Shown here: positions 7,423 to 13,736 of the stretch, one piece after another
Layout of the letters: every line of letters begins with the position of its first letter
How positions within the stretch are numbered: the stretch's first letter is position 1
NCBI GenBank assembly: GCA_029098085.1
Contig: JAQXNQ010000094.1
Location: 1-15,825, forward strand
Direction: 5' to 3'
Length of the DNA: 15,825 nucleotides
Origin: Oscillospiraceae bacterium
GTDB taxonomy: Bacteria; Bacillota; Clostridia; Oscillospirales; Ruminococcaceae
The notes under the pieces: generated by a model
Database searches by the model: none
What the model saw: only the letters and a program-made list of their open reading frames with translations
Told to the model about the DNA's origin: nothing
Position numbers and translations under genes: made by a program

Positions 7423-8691
7423 ATGGCAAAAGCAAAAACGTCTCAGAAAACGGCAAATGAAGTTCCCGGCAGCAAAGAAGAACGGATGAAAGCCCTGCAG
7501 TCTGTCATTGAACAGATGGAAAAGGCCTACGGCCCCGGTTCGCTGATGCGGCTGGGTCAGAATTCGACCATGAACGTGGATGTGATCCCCACCGGCTCCC
7601 TTTCGCTGGACATCGCGCTGGGCGTGGGCGGCGTGCCCAAGGGACGCATCATTGAGATTTACGGACCGGAGTCCTCCGGTAAAACCACCGTCGCTCTGCA
7701 GATGGTCGCTCAGGCTCAGAAGGCCGGCGGCGAAGCGGCCTTCATCGACGTGGAGCACGCGCTGGATCCCGTTTATGCCCGGGCGCTGGGTGTGGATATT
7801 GATTCCCTGCTGGTTTCTCAGCCGGATACCGGCGAGCAGGCTTTGGAAATCACCGAGGCGCTGGTTCGCTCCAACGCCCTGAGCATCGTGGTTATCGACT
7901 CGGTGGCCGCCATGGTCACCAAGGCGGAGATTGAGGGCGAGATGGGCGACAGCCACATGGGCCTGCAGGCCAGGCTCATGTCTCAGGCCATGCGCAAGCT
8001 GACCGGCATCATCGGAAAGACCAACTGTGTGGCCATCTTTATCAATCAGATCCGTGAAAAAATCGGCGTGACCTTCGGCAATCCCGAGACCACCACCGGT
8101 GGACGGGCGCTGAAGTATTTCGCCACCGTGCGCATCGATGTCCGAAAGGGCGAGCCCATCAAGGAGGGCAATCAGATCATCGGCAACGTGACCCGCTGCA
8201 AGGTGGTCAAGAACAAGGTGGCGCCTCCCTTCAAGGAGTGCAGCTTTGATCTGCTGTATGGCGAGGGCACCTCTTACGAGGGCGAGCTCATCGATCTGGG
8301 CTCGGCACTGGGTCTGCTGGTGAAATCCGGCTCCTGGTACAGCTTTAAGGGCGACCGGATCGGCCAGGGCAAGGAGCGGGTTCGGCTTTTCCTGAAGGAG
8401 CATCCCGAGGTTTGCAAGGAGCTGGACGATCTGATCCGTGCCAACAAGGACAGCCTGATTTTCCTGCCGGCCAAGGGCTCCAAGCCTGCCGGTGTGGAGG
8501 CCAAAAAGGGCACTCAGCTCAGCTGGGACGGCAGCAGCTTCGTGCTGGCTGACGGCGGCGCCGCCGCTGATTCCGCTTCGGACAGTTCCGATTCCGATGA
8601 CGAAGAGATTCCGCTGCCCATGGACGAGGAGGCTGCGCTGACCGACTTTGAACTGGATGTGGAAGCGGATCTGGATGATTTTGAAGGATGA
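7423..8691 (+). CDS. recA: Recombinase RecA with extended acidic C-terminus
   Basis: ATP-dependent strand-exchange protein that forms filaments on single-stranded DNA and triggers LexA self-cleavage. Walker A GPESSGKTT (81-89, Lys87), Walker B LSIVVIDSV, and the L2 region around FGNPETTTGGRALKYFA are intact. The start has AAGGCGGG 7 nt upstream. At 422 residues it is about 70 longer than Bacillus or E. coli RecA. The excess is C-terminal: a Gly/Ser-rich linker and then a tail of about 39 residues from Ser384 on, with 17 Asp/Glu and no Lys/Arg. In E. coli a much shorter acidic tail restrains filament formation and interacts with RecX. Transcribed from its own promoter and overlapping recX by 4 nt. 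Confidence 0.97.
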   Translation: MAKAKTSQKTANEVPGSKEERMKALQSVIEQMEKAYGPGSLMRLGQNSTMNVDVIPTGSLSLDIALGVGGVPKGRIIEIYGPESSGKTTVALQMVAQAQKAGGEAAFIDVEHALDPVYARALGVDIDSLLVSQPDTGEQALEITEALVRSNALSIVVIDSVAAMVTKAEIEGEMGDSHMGLQARLMSQAMRKLTGIIGKTNCVAIFINQIREKIGVTFGNPETTTGGRALKYFATVRIDVRKGEPIKEGNQIIGNVTRCKVVKNKVAPPFKECSFDLLYGEGTSYEGELIDLGSALGLLVKSGSWYSFKGDRIGQGKERVRLFLKEHPEVCKELDDLIRANKDSLIFLPAKGSKPAGVEAKKGTQLSWDGSSFVLADGGAAADSASDSSDSDDEEIPLPMDEEAALTDFELDVEADLDDFEG

Positions 8692-9314
8692 AAATCACTG
8701 CACTGACCAAAATGAAGGGTACCCGCTGGCGGGTGGATGTGGACGATGAATACTGGTACATCCTGGACGCGGAGCTGATTCTCCAGTACGGACTGAAGAC
8801 CGGACTGGAGGTGGAGGAGGACTTCCTGCAGGAGGTCAGGGACGCTGCCGAGCGCCGGAAGGCCAGAGAGCGGGCCTTTTATCTGCTGGAGTCCCGGGAG
8901 CACAGCAAAAAAGAGCTGGTGGATAAGCTCAGCCGCAGCGTCAGCTACGAGATCGCCGAGGAAACGGCGCAGCATATGGAGGAGCTGGGGCTGATCCACG
9001 AGGACGCCTATGCCCGCCGGCTGGCGGAGTACCTGACCAATGTGAAAAAGCGGGGCCCCCGGCGGGTCCGGCTGGAGATGCGCCAGAAGGGAATCCCGGA
9101 GGAGCTGATCGACGCCGCTCTGGAGGAGCTGGAGCCGGAGGAGGATCTGCTCACCGATCTGGTTCGCCGCCGGTATGCCCGGTATCTGGGGGACGAGAAG
9201 GGGCGAAACAGGGCGATTCAGGCGCTGATGCGGCTGGGTCACAGCTATTACGATGCCCTGGCCGCCGTGGAAACGGTGGAAGAAGAGCTGGAGGATGAAT
9301 CCGAAGAGGAATGA
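8688..9314 (+). CDS. recX: Regulatory protein RecX
   Basis: Small helical protein that binds RecA filaments and usually inhibits their extension. The 208-residue length fits Gram-positive RecX. Visible are the three-helix repeats, with family signatures such as ARERAFYLLESREHSKKELVDKL-type residues at about 60-83, the ME-LGL-EDAYA segment near 100 and a KRG-x2-R-x2-EM motif near 125. The C-terminus is acidic. The ATG overlaps the recA stop in ATGA, and no separate ribosome binding site with good spacing is visible, so translation is probably coupled to recA. A 30-nt gap leads to rimO. Confidence 0.92.
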   Translation: MKITALTKMKGTRWRVDVDDEYWYILDAELILQYGLKTGLEVEEDFLQEVRDAAERRKARERAFYLLESREHSKKELVDKLSRSVSYEIAEETAQHMEELGLIHEDAYARRLAEYLTNVKKRGPRRVRLEMRQKGIPEELIDAALEELEPEEDLLTDLVRRRYARYLGDEKGRNRAIQALMRLGHSYYDALAAVETVEEELEDESEEE

Positions 9315-9344
9315 TTTCCCAGCGGGATATGGAGGAGTGTACCA

Positions 9345-10706
9345 ATGTCTTTACCCATCAAGGTTGGCATGGTCAGTCTGGGCTGCCCGAAAAATCAGGT
9401 AGACGCCGAGATCATGCTGCATAAAATAAAAGAGGCCGGTTTTCAGCTGGAGACCGATGCCGGTCTCAGCGATATCGTGATCATCAACACCTGCGGCTTC
9501 ATCGAAAGCGCCAAGCAGGAGGCCATTGATCAGATTCTGGAGTTCCTGACCCTGAAGCAGGAGGGACGGATCAAAAAGGTGATCGTCACCGGCTGCCTGG
9601 CCGAGCGCTACGCGGAAGAGATTGTGAAGGAAATGCCCGAGGTGGACGCCGTCGTGGGTCTTGGCTGCAACGGCGACATCGTGGAGATCCTCAAGAGCAC
9701 CCTTTCCGGCGAGGAGGTTTGCCGCATCGGAGAGAAATGCGACCTGCCGCTGGAGGGAGAGCGGGTGCTGTACTCCCTGCCCTTTTCCGCCTATCTGAAG
9801 ATCGCCGAGGGCTGCGACAACCGCTGTGCCTACTGTGCGATCCCCTCCATCCGGGGGCCCTTCCGTTCCCGTCCCATGGAGAATATCGTCAGCGAGGCGG
9901 AGTCTCTGGCAGCCCGGGGCGTCAAAGAGCTGATCATTGTGGCGCAGGACACCACCAAATACGGTCAGGATCTGTACGGAGAGTATAAACTGGCTGAACT
10001 TTTGCGGAAACTCGCTCAGATCGAAGGCTTTACCTGGATCCGGGTGCTCTACGCCTATCCCGAGCGGATCACCGATGAGCTGCTGCAGGTCATGGCGGAG
10101 GAGCCCCGCATCGCCAAATATTTGGACATTCCGCTGCAGCACTGCGACGGCGATATTCTGAAGGCCATGAACCGGCCGGGCGATCAGAAGAGCCTCAAGG
10201 CCCTGATCCGCCATGTGCGGGAGATGGTGCCCGGCATCACCCTGCGCACCACCCTGATTGCCGGCTTCCCCGGCGAGACGAAGGATCAGTTTAAGAAGCT
10301 CTGTCAGTTTGTGCGGGATATGCGCTTTGACCGGCTGGGCTGCTTTGCCTATTCCGAGGAGGAGGGCACGCCTGCCGCCGAGATGGAACCCAGAGTTCCC
10401 GAGGAGGAGCGGGCCCGCCGGGCCGAGATCATCACCGAGGAGCAGAACAACGTGCTCTCCCGGAAGAACGACGCCATGCTGGGCAAAACCGTGCAGGTGC
10501 TGGTGGAGGGCTACGACCGCTGGGGCGAGTGCTGGTTCGGCCGCAGCGAGGCGGACGCGCCCGAAATCGACGGCAAGATCTTCTTCACCGCGGGGAAAAA
10601 GCCCCGTCCCGGCCAGTTTGTCTGGGTGCGGATCGATGAGACCATGGATCTGGATCTGACCGGCGTGCAGGTGGAGGGTCCGGAAGAGGGCTCCGCTGAG
10701 GTTTGA
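9345..10706 (+). CDS. rimO: Ribosomal protein uS12 methylthiotransferase
   Basis: Radical-SAM enzyme that adds a methylthio group to the conserved aspartate of ribosomal protein S12. The N-terminal MTTase domain carries the three Cys ligands of the auxiliary cluster: Cys14 (SLGCPKN), Cys50 (NTCGF) and Cys84 (TGCLAERY). The radical-SAM motif CDNRCAYC supplies Cys157, Cys161 and Cys164. A TRAM domain occupies about the last 70 residues. The SLGCPKN start and the length of 453 separate it from the tRNA enzyme MiaB. GGAGGAG lies 7 nt upstream of the ATG. It follows recX by 30 nt without a terminator, so recA-recX-rimO is probably one transcript. Confidence 0.95.
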   Translation: MSLPIKVGMVSLGCPKNQVDAEIMLHKIKEAGFQLETDAGLSDIVIINTCGFIESAKQEAIDQILEFLTLKQEGRIKKVIVTGCLAERYAEEIVKEMPEVDAVVGLGCNGDIVEILKSTLSGEEVCRIGEKCDLPLEGERVLYSLPFSAYLKIAEGCDNRCAYCAIPSIRGPFRSRPMENIVSEAESLAARGVKELIIVAQDTTKYGQDLYGEYKLAELLRKLAQIEGFTWIRVLYAYPERITDELLQVMAEEPRIAKYLDIPLQHCDGDILKAMNRPGDQKSLKALIRHVREMVPGITLRTTLIAGFPGETKDQFKKLCQFVRDMRFDRLGCFAYSEEEGTPAAEMEPRVPEEERARRAEIITEEQNNVLSRKNDAMLGKTVQVLVEGYDRWGECWFGRSEADAPEIDGKIFFTAGKKPRPGQFVWVRIDETMDLDLTGVQVEGPEEGSAEV

Positions 10707-10723
10707 CGGAAAAGAATACGGGA

Positions 10724-10744
10724 GCCCGGCTTTCAAAGCCGGGC
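10724..10744 (+). other. Intergenic hairpin between rimO and pgsA
   Basis: GCCCGGC and GCCGGGC pair around the loop TTTCAAA, in which further A-T pairing is possible. No T-tract follows; the pgsA ribosome binding site AAGGTGG begins 5 nt later. It may protect or process the mRNA, or modulate pgsA translation, rather than terminate transcription. Confidence 0.5.
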
Positions 10745-10763
10745 CCATAAGGTGGTTATACTG

Positions 10764-11330
10764 ATGAATCTTCCCAATAAGCTCACACTGCTGCGGATTC
10801 TGCTGGTGCCGGCGTTTCTTTTGTTTCTGTTGGTGGAGCAGATTCCTCTGCACAGCCTGTGGGCGCTGCTCGTCTTTGCGCTGGCCTCTGTGACCGACGC
10901 GCTGGACGGACATATCGCCCGCAGCCGGGGACTGATTACCGACTTTGGCAAGTTTTTGGATCCGGTGGCCGACAAGGTGCTGGTGTTTGCCGCACTGATC
11001 GCCTTTACCGAAATGGGGCTGGCTCCTTCGGTGGCGGTGGTGATGATGATGGCCCGGGAATTTCTGGTCAGCTCGCTGCGGATGGTGGCGGCCGGCAACG
11101 GAACCGTGCTGGCTGCCGGAAAATCCGGCAAGCTGAAAACAGCGGTGACCATGGTTTCCATTGTGGCCATGCTGCTGATGATGGCACTGATGGAGAGCGG
11201 GCTGCTGGCTGCATCCTTCCCGCTGAAGGCAGTCAGTTATGTGCTGATCTGGATCTGCGGCGCGCTGACGGTTTATTCCGGGGCGGAGTACCTCTGGAAA
11301 AACCGGAGCCAGTTTACCGGCAGCATGTGA
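10764..11330 (+). CDS. pgsA: CDP-diacylglycerol-glycerol-3-phosphate 3-phosphatidyltransferase
   Basis: Makes phosphatidylglycerophosphate, the committed step to phosphatidylglycerol, in the membrane. The CDP-alcohol phosphotransferase signature is complete: Asp45-x2-Asp48-Gly-x2-Ala-Arg-x8-Gly-x3-Asp66-x3-Asp70. Several transmembrane helices are visible: about residues 9-24, 32-44, and others after residue 80. I chose the ATG at 10764 (188 residues, MNLPNKLTLLRI) because AAGGTGG is 8 nt upstream; an in-frame GTG at 10752 sits inside that ribosome binding site. The recA-recX-rimO-pgsA order resembles the rimO-pgsA-recA neighbourhoods of other Firmicutes. Confidence 0.93.
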   Translation: MNLPNKLTLLRILLVPAFLLFLLVEQIPLHSLWALLVFALASVTDALDGHIARSRGLITDFGKFLDPVADKVLVFAALIAFTEMGLAPSVAVVMMMAREFLVSSLRMVAAGNGTVLAAGKSGKLKTAVTMVSIVAMLLMMALMESGLLAASFPLKAVSYVLIWICGALTVYSGAEYLWKNRSQFTGSM

Positions 11331-11355
11331 CCCCTGAAAAGGAGGTTTTCCGACC

Positions 11356-11415
11356 ATGAATTCAAGTCTCTCTTTCCGGCCGGGCTTTCGATGTACCGGC
11401 AGGGGCGGCTGCTGA
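11356..11415 (+). CDS. Candidate 19-residue Cys-containing leader peptide upstream of cysE
   Basis: The 131-nt gap before cysE contains AAAAGGAGG (11337-11345), stronger than the cysE site itself, followed 10 nt later by an ATG. The frame encodes MNSSLSFRPGFRCTGRGGC and stops. Two Cys codons (TGT at 11392, TGC at 11410, the last sense codon) precede a gene for cysteine synthesis, and the coding region overlaps a set of competing hairpins. By analogy with amino-acid leader peptides, low cysteinyl-tRNA could stall ribosomes here and change cysE expression. No such peptide is known to me for this gene. It may instead be a chance ORF or a small protein. A second overlapping frame (ATG at 11391) lacks a good ribosome binding site. 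Confidence 0.45.
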   Translation: MNSSLSFRPGFRCTGRGGC

Positions 11416-11428
11416 GGCTGCCTCCCCT
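11379..11428 (+). promoter_or_regulatory. Competing hairpins in the cysE leader
   Basis: Hairpin 1 pairs GCCGG (11379-11383) with CCGGC (11396-11400). Hairpin 2 begins at the next base: AGGGGCGGC (11401-11409) pairs with GCCTCCCCT (11420-11428) with one mismatch. A third pairing, GGCAG (11398-11402) with CTGCC (11418-11422), is incompatible with both. The Cys codons lie within or at the edge of these elements. This layout is what a ribosome-controlled switch would need. There is no U-tract, so any effect would be on translation or by another mechanism than intrinsic termination. Confidence 0.4.
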
Positions 11429-11461
11429 TGCTGATATTGAGAGAGAAAGGCTGATTGAGAT

Positions 11462-12142
11462 ATGTTAGACAGAATACGGGCGGATATTCGCGCCGTCCGG
11501 GACCGGGATCCCGCTGCCCGGAATTCAGCGGAGGTTCTGTTTTTGTACTCGGGACTCCATGCCATTATGCTGCATCGTCCCGCCTATTTTCTTTACCGTC
11601 ACAAATGGTTCTTTCTGGCACGGCTGCTGTCCCAGCTGGGGCGGTTCCTCACCGGTGTGGAGATCCATCCCGGCGCCAAAATCGGCACCGGCGTGTTCAT
11701 CGACCACGGCAGCGGCATCGTCATCGGCGAGACCGCCGAGGTGGGAGACGGCTGTACCCTGTACCAGGGCGTGACCCTGGGCGGCACCGGCAAGGATAAG
11801 GGCAAACGCCATCCGACCCTGGAGCGGAACGTGACCGTGGGCAGCGGCGCCAAAATTCTCGGCCCCTTTACGGTGGGGGAAAATTCCAAGATTGCGGCGG
11901 GCGCCGTGGTGCTCACCGAGATTCCGCCGGATTGCACGGCGGTGGGCGTCCCGGCCCGGGTGGTCAAGCGCAACGGCGTGCGGGTCTGTCAGGATCTGGA
12001 CCAGGTGCACATCCCTGACCCGGTGGCGCAGGAGCTCTGCGTCATGCGGATGCACATGGACCGGCTGGAAAAACGGCTGGAAGAGCTGGAAAAAGAAAAC
12101 GCCGAATTGAAAAGTGAGAGGGAAAAAGCGGCCCGCGAGTGA
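11462..12142 (+). CDS. cysE: Serine O-acetyltransferase
   Basis: Transfers acetyl from acetyl-CoA to L-serine, giving O-acetylserine for cysteine synthesis. The left-handed beta-helix hexapeptide repeats are clear from about residue 66: GVEIHPGAKIGTG, IDHGSGIVIGETAEVG and NVTVGSGAKILG. The catalytic His is His82 in IDHGSG, and the acidic partner is Glu67 (GVEIHP) where E. coli has Asp. The GGTGKDKGKRHP loop contacts CoA. The N-terminal domain is short, as in Gram-positive and plant-like short forms. The last 35 residues form a charged coiled coil (RLEKRLEELEKENAELK) that may mediate oligomer or cysteine-synthase contacts. A ribosome binding site GAAAGG lies about 11 nt upstream, a long spacing. 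No T-box is seen upstream. cysK is not in the window. Confidence 0.94.
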   Translation: MLDRIRADIRAVRDRDPAARNSAEVLFLYSGLHAIMLHRPAYFLYRHKWFFLARLLSQLGRFLTGVEIHPGAKIGTGVFIDHGSGIVIGETAEVGDGCTLYQGVTLGGTGKDKGKRHPTLERNVTVGSGAKILGPFTVGENSKIAAGAVVLTEIPPDCTAVGVPARVVKRNGVRVCQDLDQVHIPDPVAQELCVMRMHMDRLEKRLEELEKENAELKSEREKAARE

Positions 12143-12201
12143 AACCTTTCTGCCCGTCAGATCGTGTTATATAGAGAAAAGAGCCAATGGAGGGCAAGTT
12201 T

Positions 12202-13152
12202 ATGGGGAAGTTGTTTGAACGCATCATCACGGTTTCGCTGAATCCGGCCTTGGATGTGACCCTTTGGATTCCGTCCATGGATTTCAGTGAACCCAACAAG
12301 ACCACGGCGGAAAAGCTGTACGCCGGCGGAAAATCCATCAATATTTCGCGGGTGCTGGCCGCTCTGGGAGAGGACTCCCTCTCTCTGGGCGTCATCGGCG
12401 AGGACAACAGCCGGATGTTCACCAGTCTGCTGGATGCGGATCGGGTGCGCTACGATTTCGTATCGGTACCCGGCTCCATCCGCGAAAATATCACGCTGGT
12501 CATGCCTGACAAGCGGGTGCTGAAGGTCAACCGTGCCGGCTGCCCGGTGAGCCGGGAAGCCATGGACGCCGTGAAAAAGCGGATTCTGGATGAGGTGCGG
12601 GACGGAGCGCCGGTGCTGCTGGTCTTTGCCGGCAGTCTGCCGCCCAATATCACACCGGAGGCCTACAAAGCCTTTATTATGTCTTTGCAGCGGGAAAATG
12701 TGCGGGTGGCCATCGACACCAGCGTCTTCAAGTCGGAGGATCTGGAGGAGCTTCGCCCCTTCATCATCAAGCCCAACCTGCCGGAATTCCGGCAGATGTG
12801 CGGCTCCAATCTGCCCACCGAGCAGTCCATCATCAAGTTTGCGCAGCGGATGTCCGAGTTTGTCGACCATGTGATGGTTTCGCTGGGCTCCAAGGGGCTT
12901 CTGTATGTGGACAAAACGCGGATTCTGCGGATGATGCCGCCCCAGGTGACGGTGCGCTCCACCATCGGTGCGGGCGACACAACGCTGGCGGCCTTTATCT
13001 ACGGCCTGCAGAACGGCGGGGATCCCGGCGAGGCGGCCGTGTATGCTGCGGCTGCCGGTACGGCGTCGGTGCTGCTGGATGGTACGGCTGTGGTCACCGC
13101 CTCTCAGGTGGCGGCGGTTCGGTCCGAGGTGCAGGTGCGCGTGATCCGGTAA
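12202..13152 (+). CDS. PfkB-family hexose kinase, 1-phosphofructokinase-like
   Basis: Ribokinase-fold kinase that phosphorylates a sugar phosphate with ATP; the best family match is FruK/LacC (fructose-1-phosphate or tagatose-6-phosphate kinases). The N-terminus ITVSLNPALDVTLW is typical of this branch. The substrate loop AGGKSIN has Ser where most members have Gly. The C-terminal STIGAGDTTLAAF supplies the anion hole and catalytic base Asp259. Residues near 185 (IKPNLPEF) match the family's KPN-x2-E motif. I chose the ATG at 12202 (316 residues) because GGAGGG sits 7 nt upstream; the ATG at 12187 overlaps that site and has none of its own. No fructose PTS gene or regulator is adjacent, so the substrate is open. 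Confidence 0.88.
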   Translation: MGKLFERIITVSLNPALDVTLWIPSMDFSEPNKTTAEKLYAGGKSINISRVLAALGEDSLSLGVIGEDNSRMFTSLLDADRVRYDFVSVPGSIRENITLVMPDKRVLKVNRAGCPVSREAMDAVKKRILDEVRDGAPVLLVFAGSLPPNITPEAYKAFIMSLQRENVRVAIDTSVFKSEDLEELRPFIIKPNLPEFRQMCGSNLPTEQSIIKFAQRMSEFVDHVMVSLGSKGLLYVDKTRILRMMPPQVTVRSTIGAGDTTLAAFIYGLQNGGDPGEAAVYAAAAGTASVLLDGTAVVTASQVAAVRSEVQVRVIR

Positions 13153-13158
13153 AAGGAG

Positions 13159-13184
13159 GGCGGCCTTCCGGAAGGGAGGCCGCC
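13159..13184. repeat. Left boundary palindrome of the structured element
   Basis: GGCGGCCTTCC pairs with GGGAGGCCGCC around a GGAA loop, an 11-bp stem with one G-U wobble. It begins 6 nt after the kinase stop codon. No T-tract follows, so it is a poor terminator in the rightward direction. It differs from the right palindrome (13621-13646) at one loop base only. Confidence 0.85.
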
Positions 13185-13650
13185 TCAGACTGTCGAAAAA
13201 GTGGTTTGCAAGAAAGAGTTGCACAAAAGAGGTAACGTGTATGCCCGCTGGAAGCGGGCATGGCTTTGTCTTCGCTTTCCCTGAAGGGAAAGCTGCGAGA
13301 ATAGCTCCCGGCCAAGATGACGGCCGGGCCGCCCACAGGGCGGACGCCATTCTTGCGCGTGAGTGCTCCTTTTTGACGTTGTTGGTATACGACAGGGCAC
13401 GGAGGAGCAGGATTTCGCGGCCTGCGGGCCGCGACCGGGCTCTGCCCAGGCCCGCAAGGAGCAAGCCCCTTGACCCGTAATCCTTGGCAAAGGTCGATAG
13501 GTGGGTGATACCAGCCCGAGAGAAGGCCATAAGGACTTCTCTCAGCTTTCGCGCGAGCGAAAGCGATGGAACTTTATTTGTGCAACCTGTTGATAAGCGT
13601 TACCTTTATCGACACGCAAGGGCGGCCTTCCGAAAGGGAGGCCGCCTTTT
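13185..13650 (+). ncRNA. Large multi-hairpin non-coding element, candidate structured RNA or MITE-like repeat
   Basis: No frame here resembles a protein. Instead the stretch is a chain of stems: ATGCCCGC/GCGGGCAT (13241-13261), GCTTTCCC/GGGAAAGC (13274-13293), CCCGGCC/GGCCGGG (13307-13328), CCGCCC/GGGCGG (13329-13343), TCGCGGCC/GGCCGCGA (13415-13434), CGGGC/GCCCG (13436-13454), GAGAGAAG/CTTCTCTC (13518-13543) and GCTTTCGC/GCGAAAGC with a GCGA tetraloop (13545-13564). The ends pair over a long range: GTTGCACAAA (13218) with TTTGTGCAAC (13577), and TGTCGAAAAAG (13191) with CTTTATCGACA (13604) with one mismatch. It ends in a hairpin plus TTTT, which favours rightward transcription. No clear internal promoter is seen, so the RNA may derive from the kinase transcript. 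I see no signature of tmRNA, RNase P, SRP RNA or a group II intron domain V. Confidence 0.6.
13621..13650 (+). terminator. Right boundary palindrome and rightward terminator
   Basis: GGCGGCCTTCC pairs with GGGAGGCCGCC around a GAAA tetraloop, followed directly by TTTT (13647-13650). This is a good intrinsic terminator for rightward transcripts from the kinase gene and the structured element. It is near-identical to the palindrome at 13159-13184. Confidence 0.75.
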
Positions 13651-13693
13651 GCATGCGAGGGATTGGAAAAAAGCGGGTCAACCGCCTGGAAAC

Positions 13694-13726
13694 AAAAAAG
13701 ACGCCCCGCGTCCGGCGGGAACGTCT
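13694..13726 (-). terminator. Rho-independent terminator of the Nudix gene
   Basis: On the minus strand AGACG-TT-CCCGC pairs with GCGGG-G-CGTCT (10 bp with an internal bulge, 5-nt loop), followed by TTTTT. It begins 10 nt after the Nudix stop codon and faces the rightward terminator at 13621-13650, so the two transcripts converge and end without overlap. Confidence 0.8.
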
Positions 13727-13736
13727 GCAGCCCGGC

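Noticed and set aside
9351..11357. 668-codon minus-strand open frame across rimO and pgsA
   Set aside because: Compositionally an antisense shadow (His/Gln/Gly-rich) spanning two well-identified genes; no family resemblance.
11331..11461. T-box riboswitch upstream of cysE
   Set aside because: The gap is too short and lacks a T-box sequence, specifier stem and U-tract terminator.
11391..11468. 25-codon frame overlapping the cysE start
   Set aside because: No adequate ribosome binding site; the frame at 11356 has a far stronger one. Kept only as an alternative.
12187..12201. Upstream ATG for the sugar kinase
   Set aside because: The GGAGGG site that best fits initiation lies just inside this codon and serves the ATG at 12202.
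12157..13530. Minus-strand frame across the kinase gene and the structured element
   Set aside because: It crosses palindromes and the kinase coding region, with no start signal and no protein-like motif.
13185..13650. Group II intron or CRISPR array
   Set aside because: No domain V-like sequence or GTGYG 5' end was found, and the hairpins differ in sequence with no regular repeat-spacer spacing.
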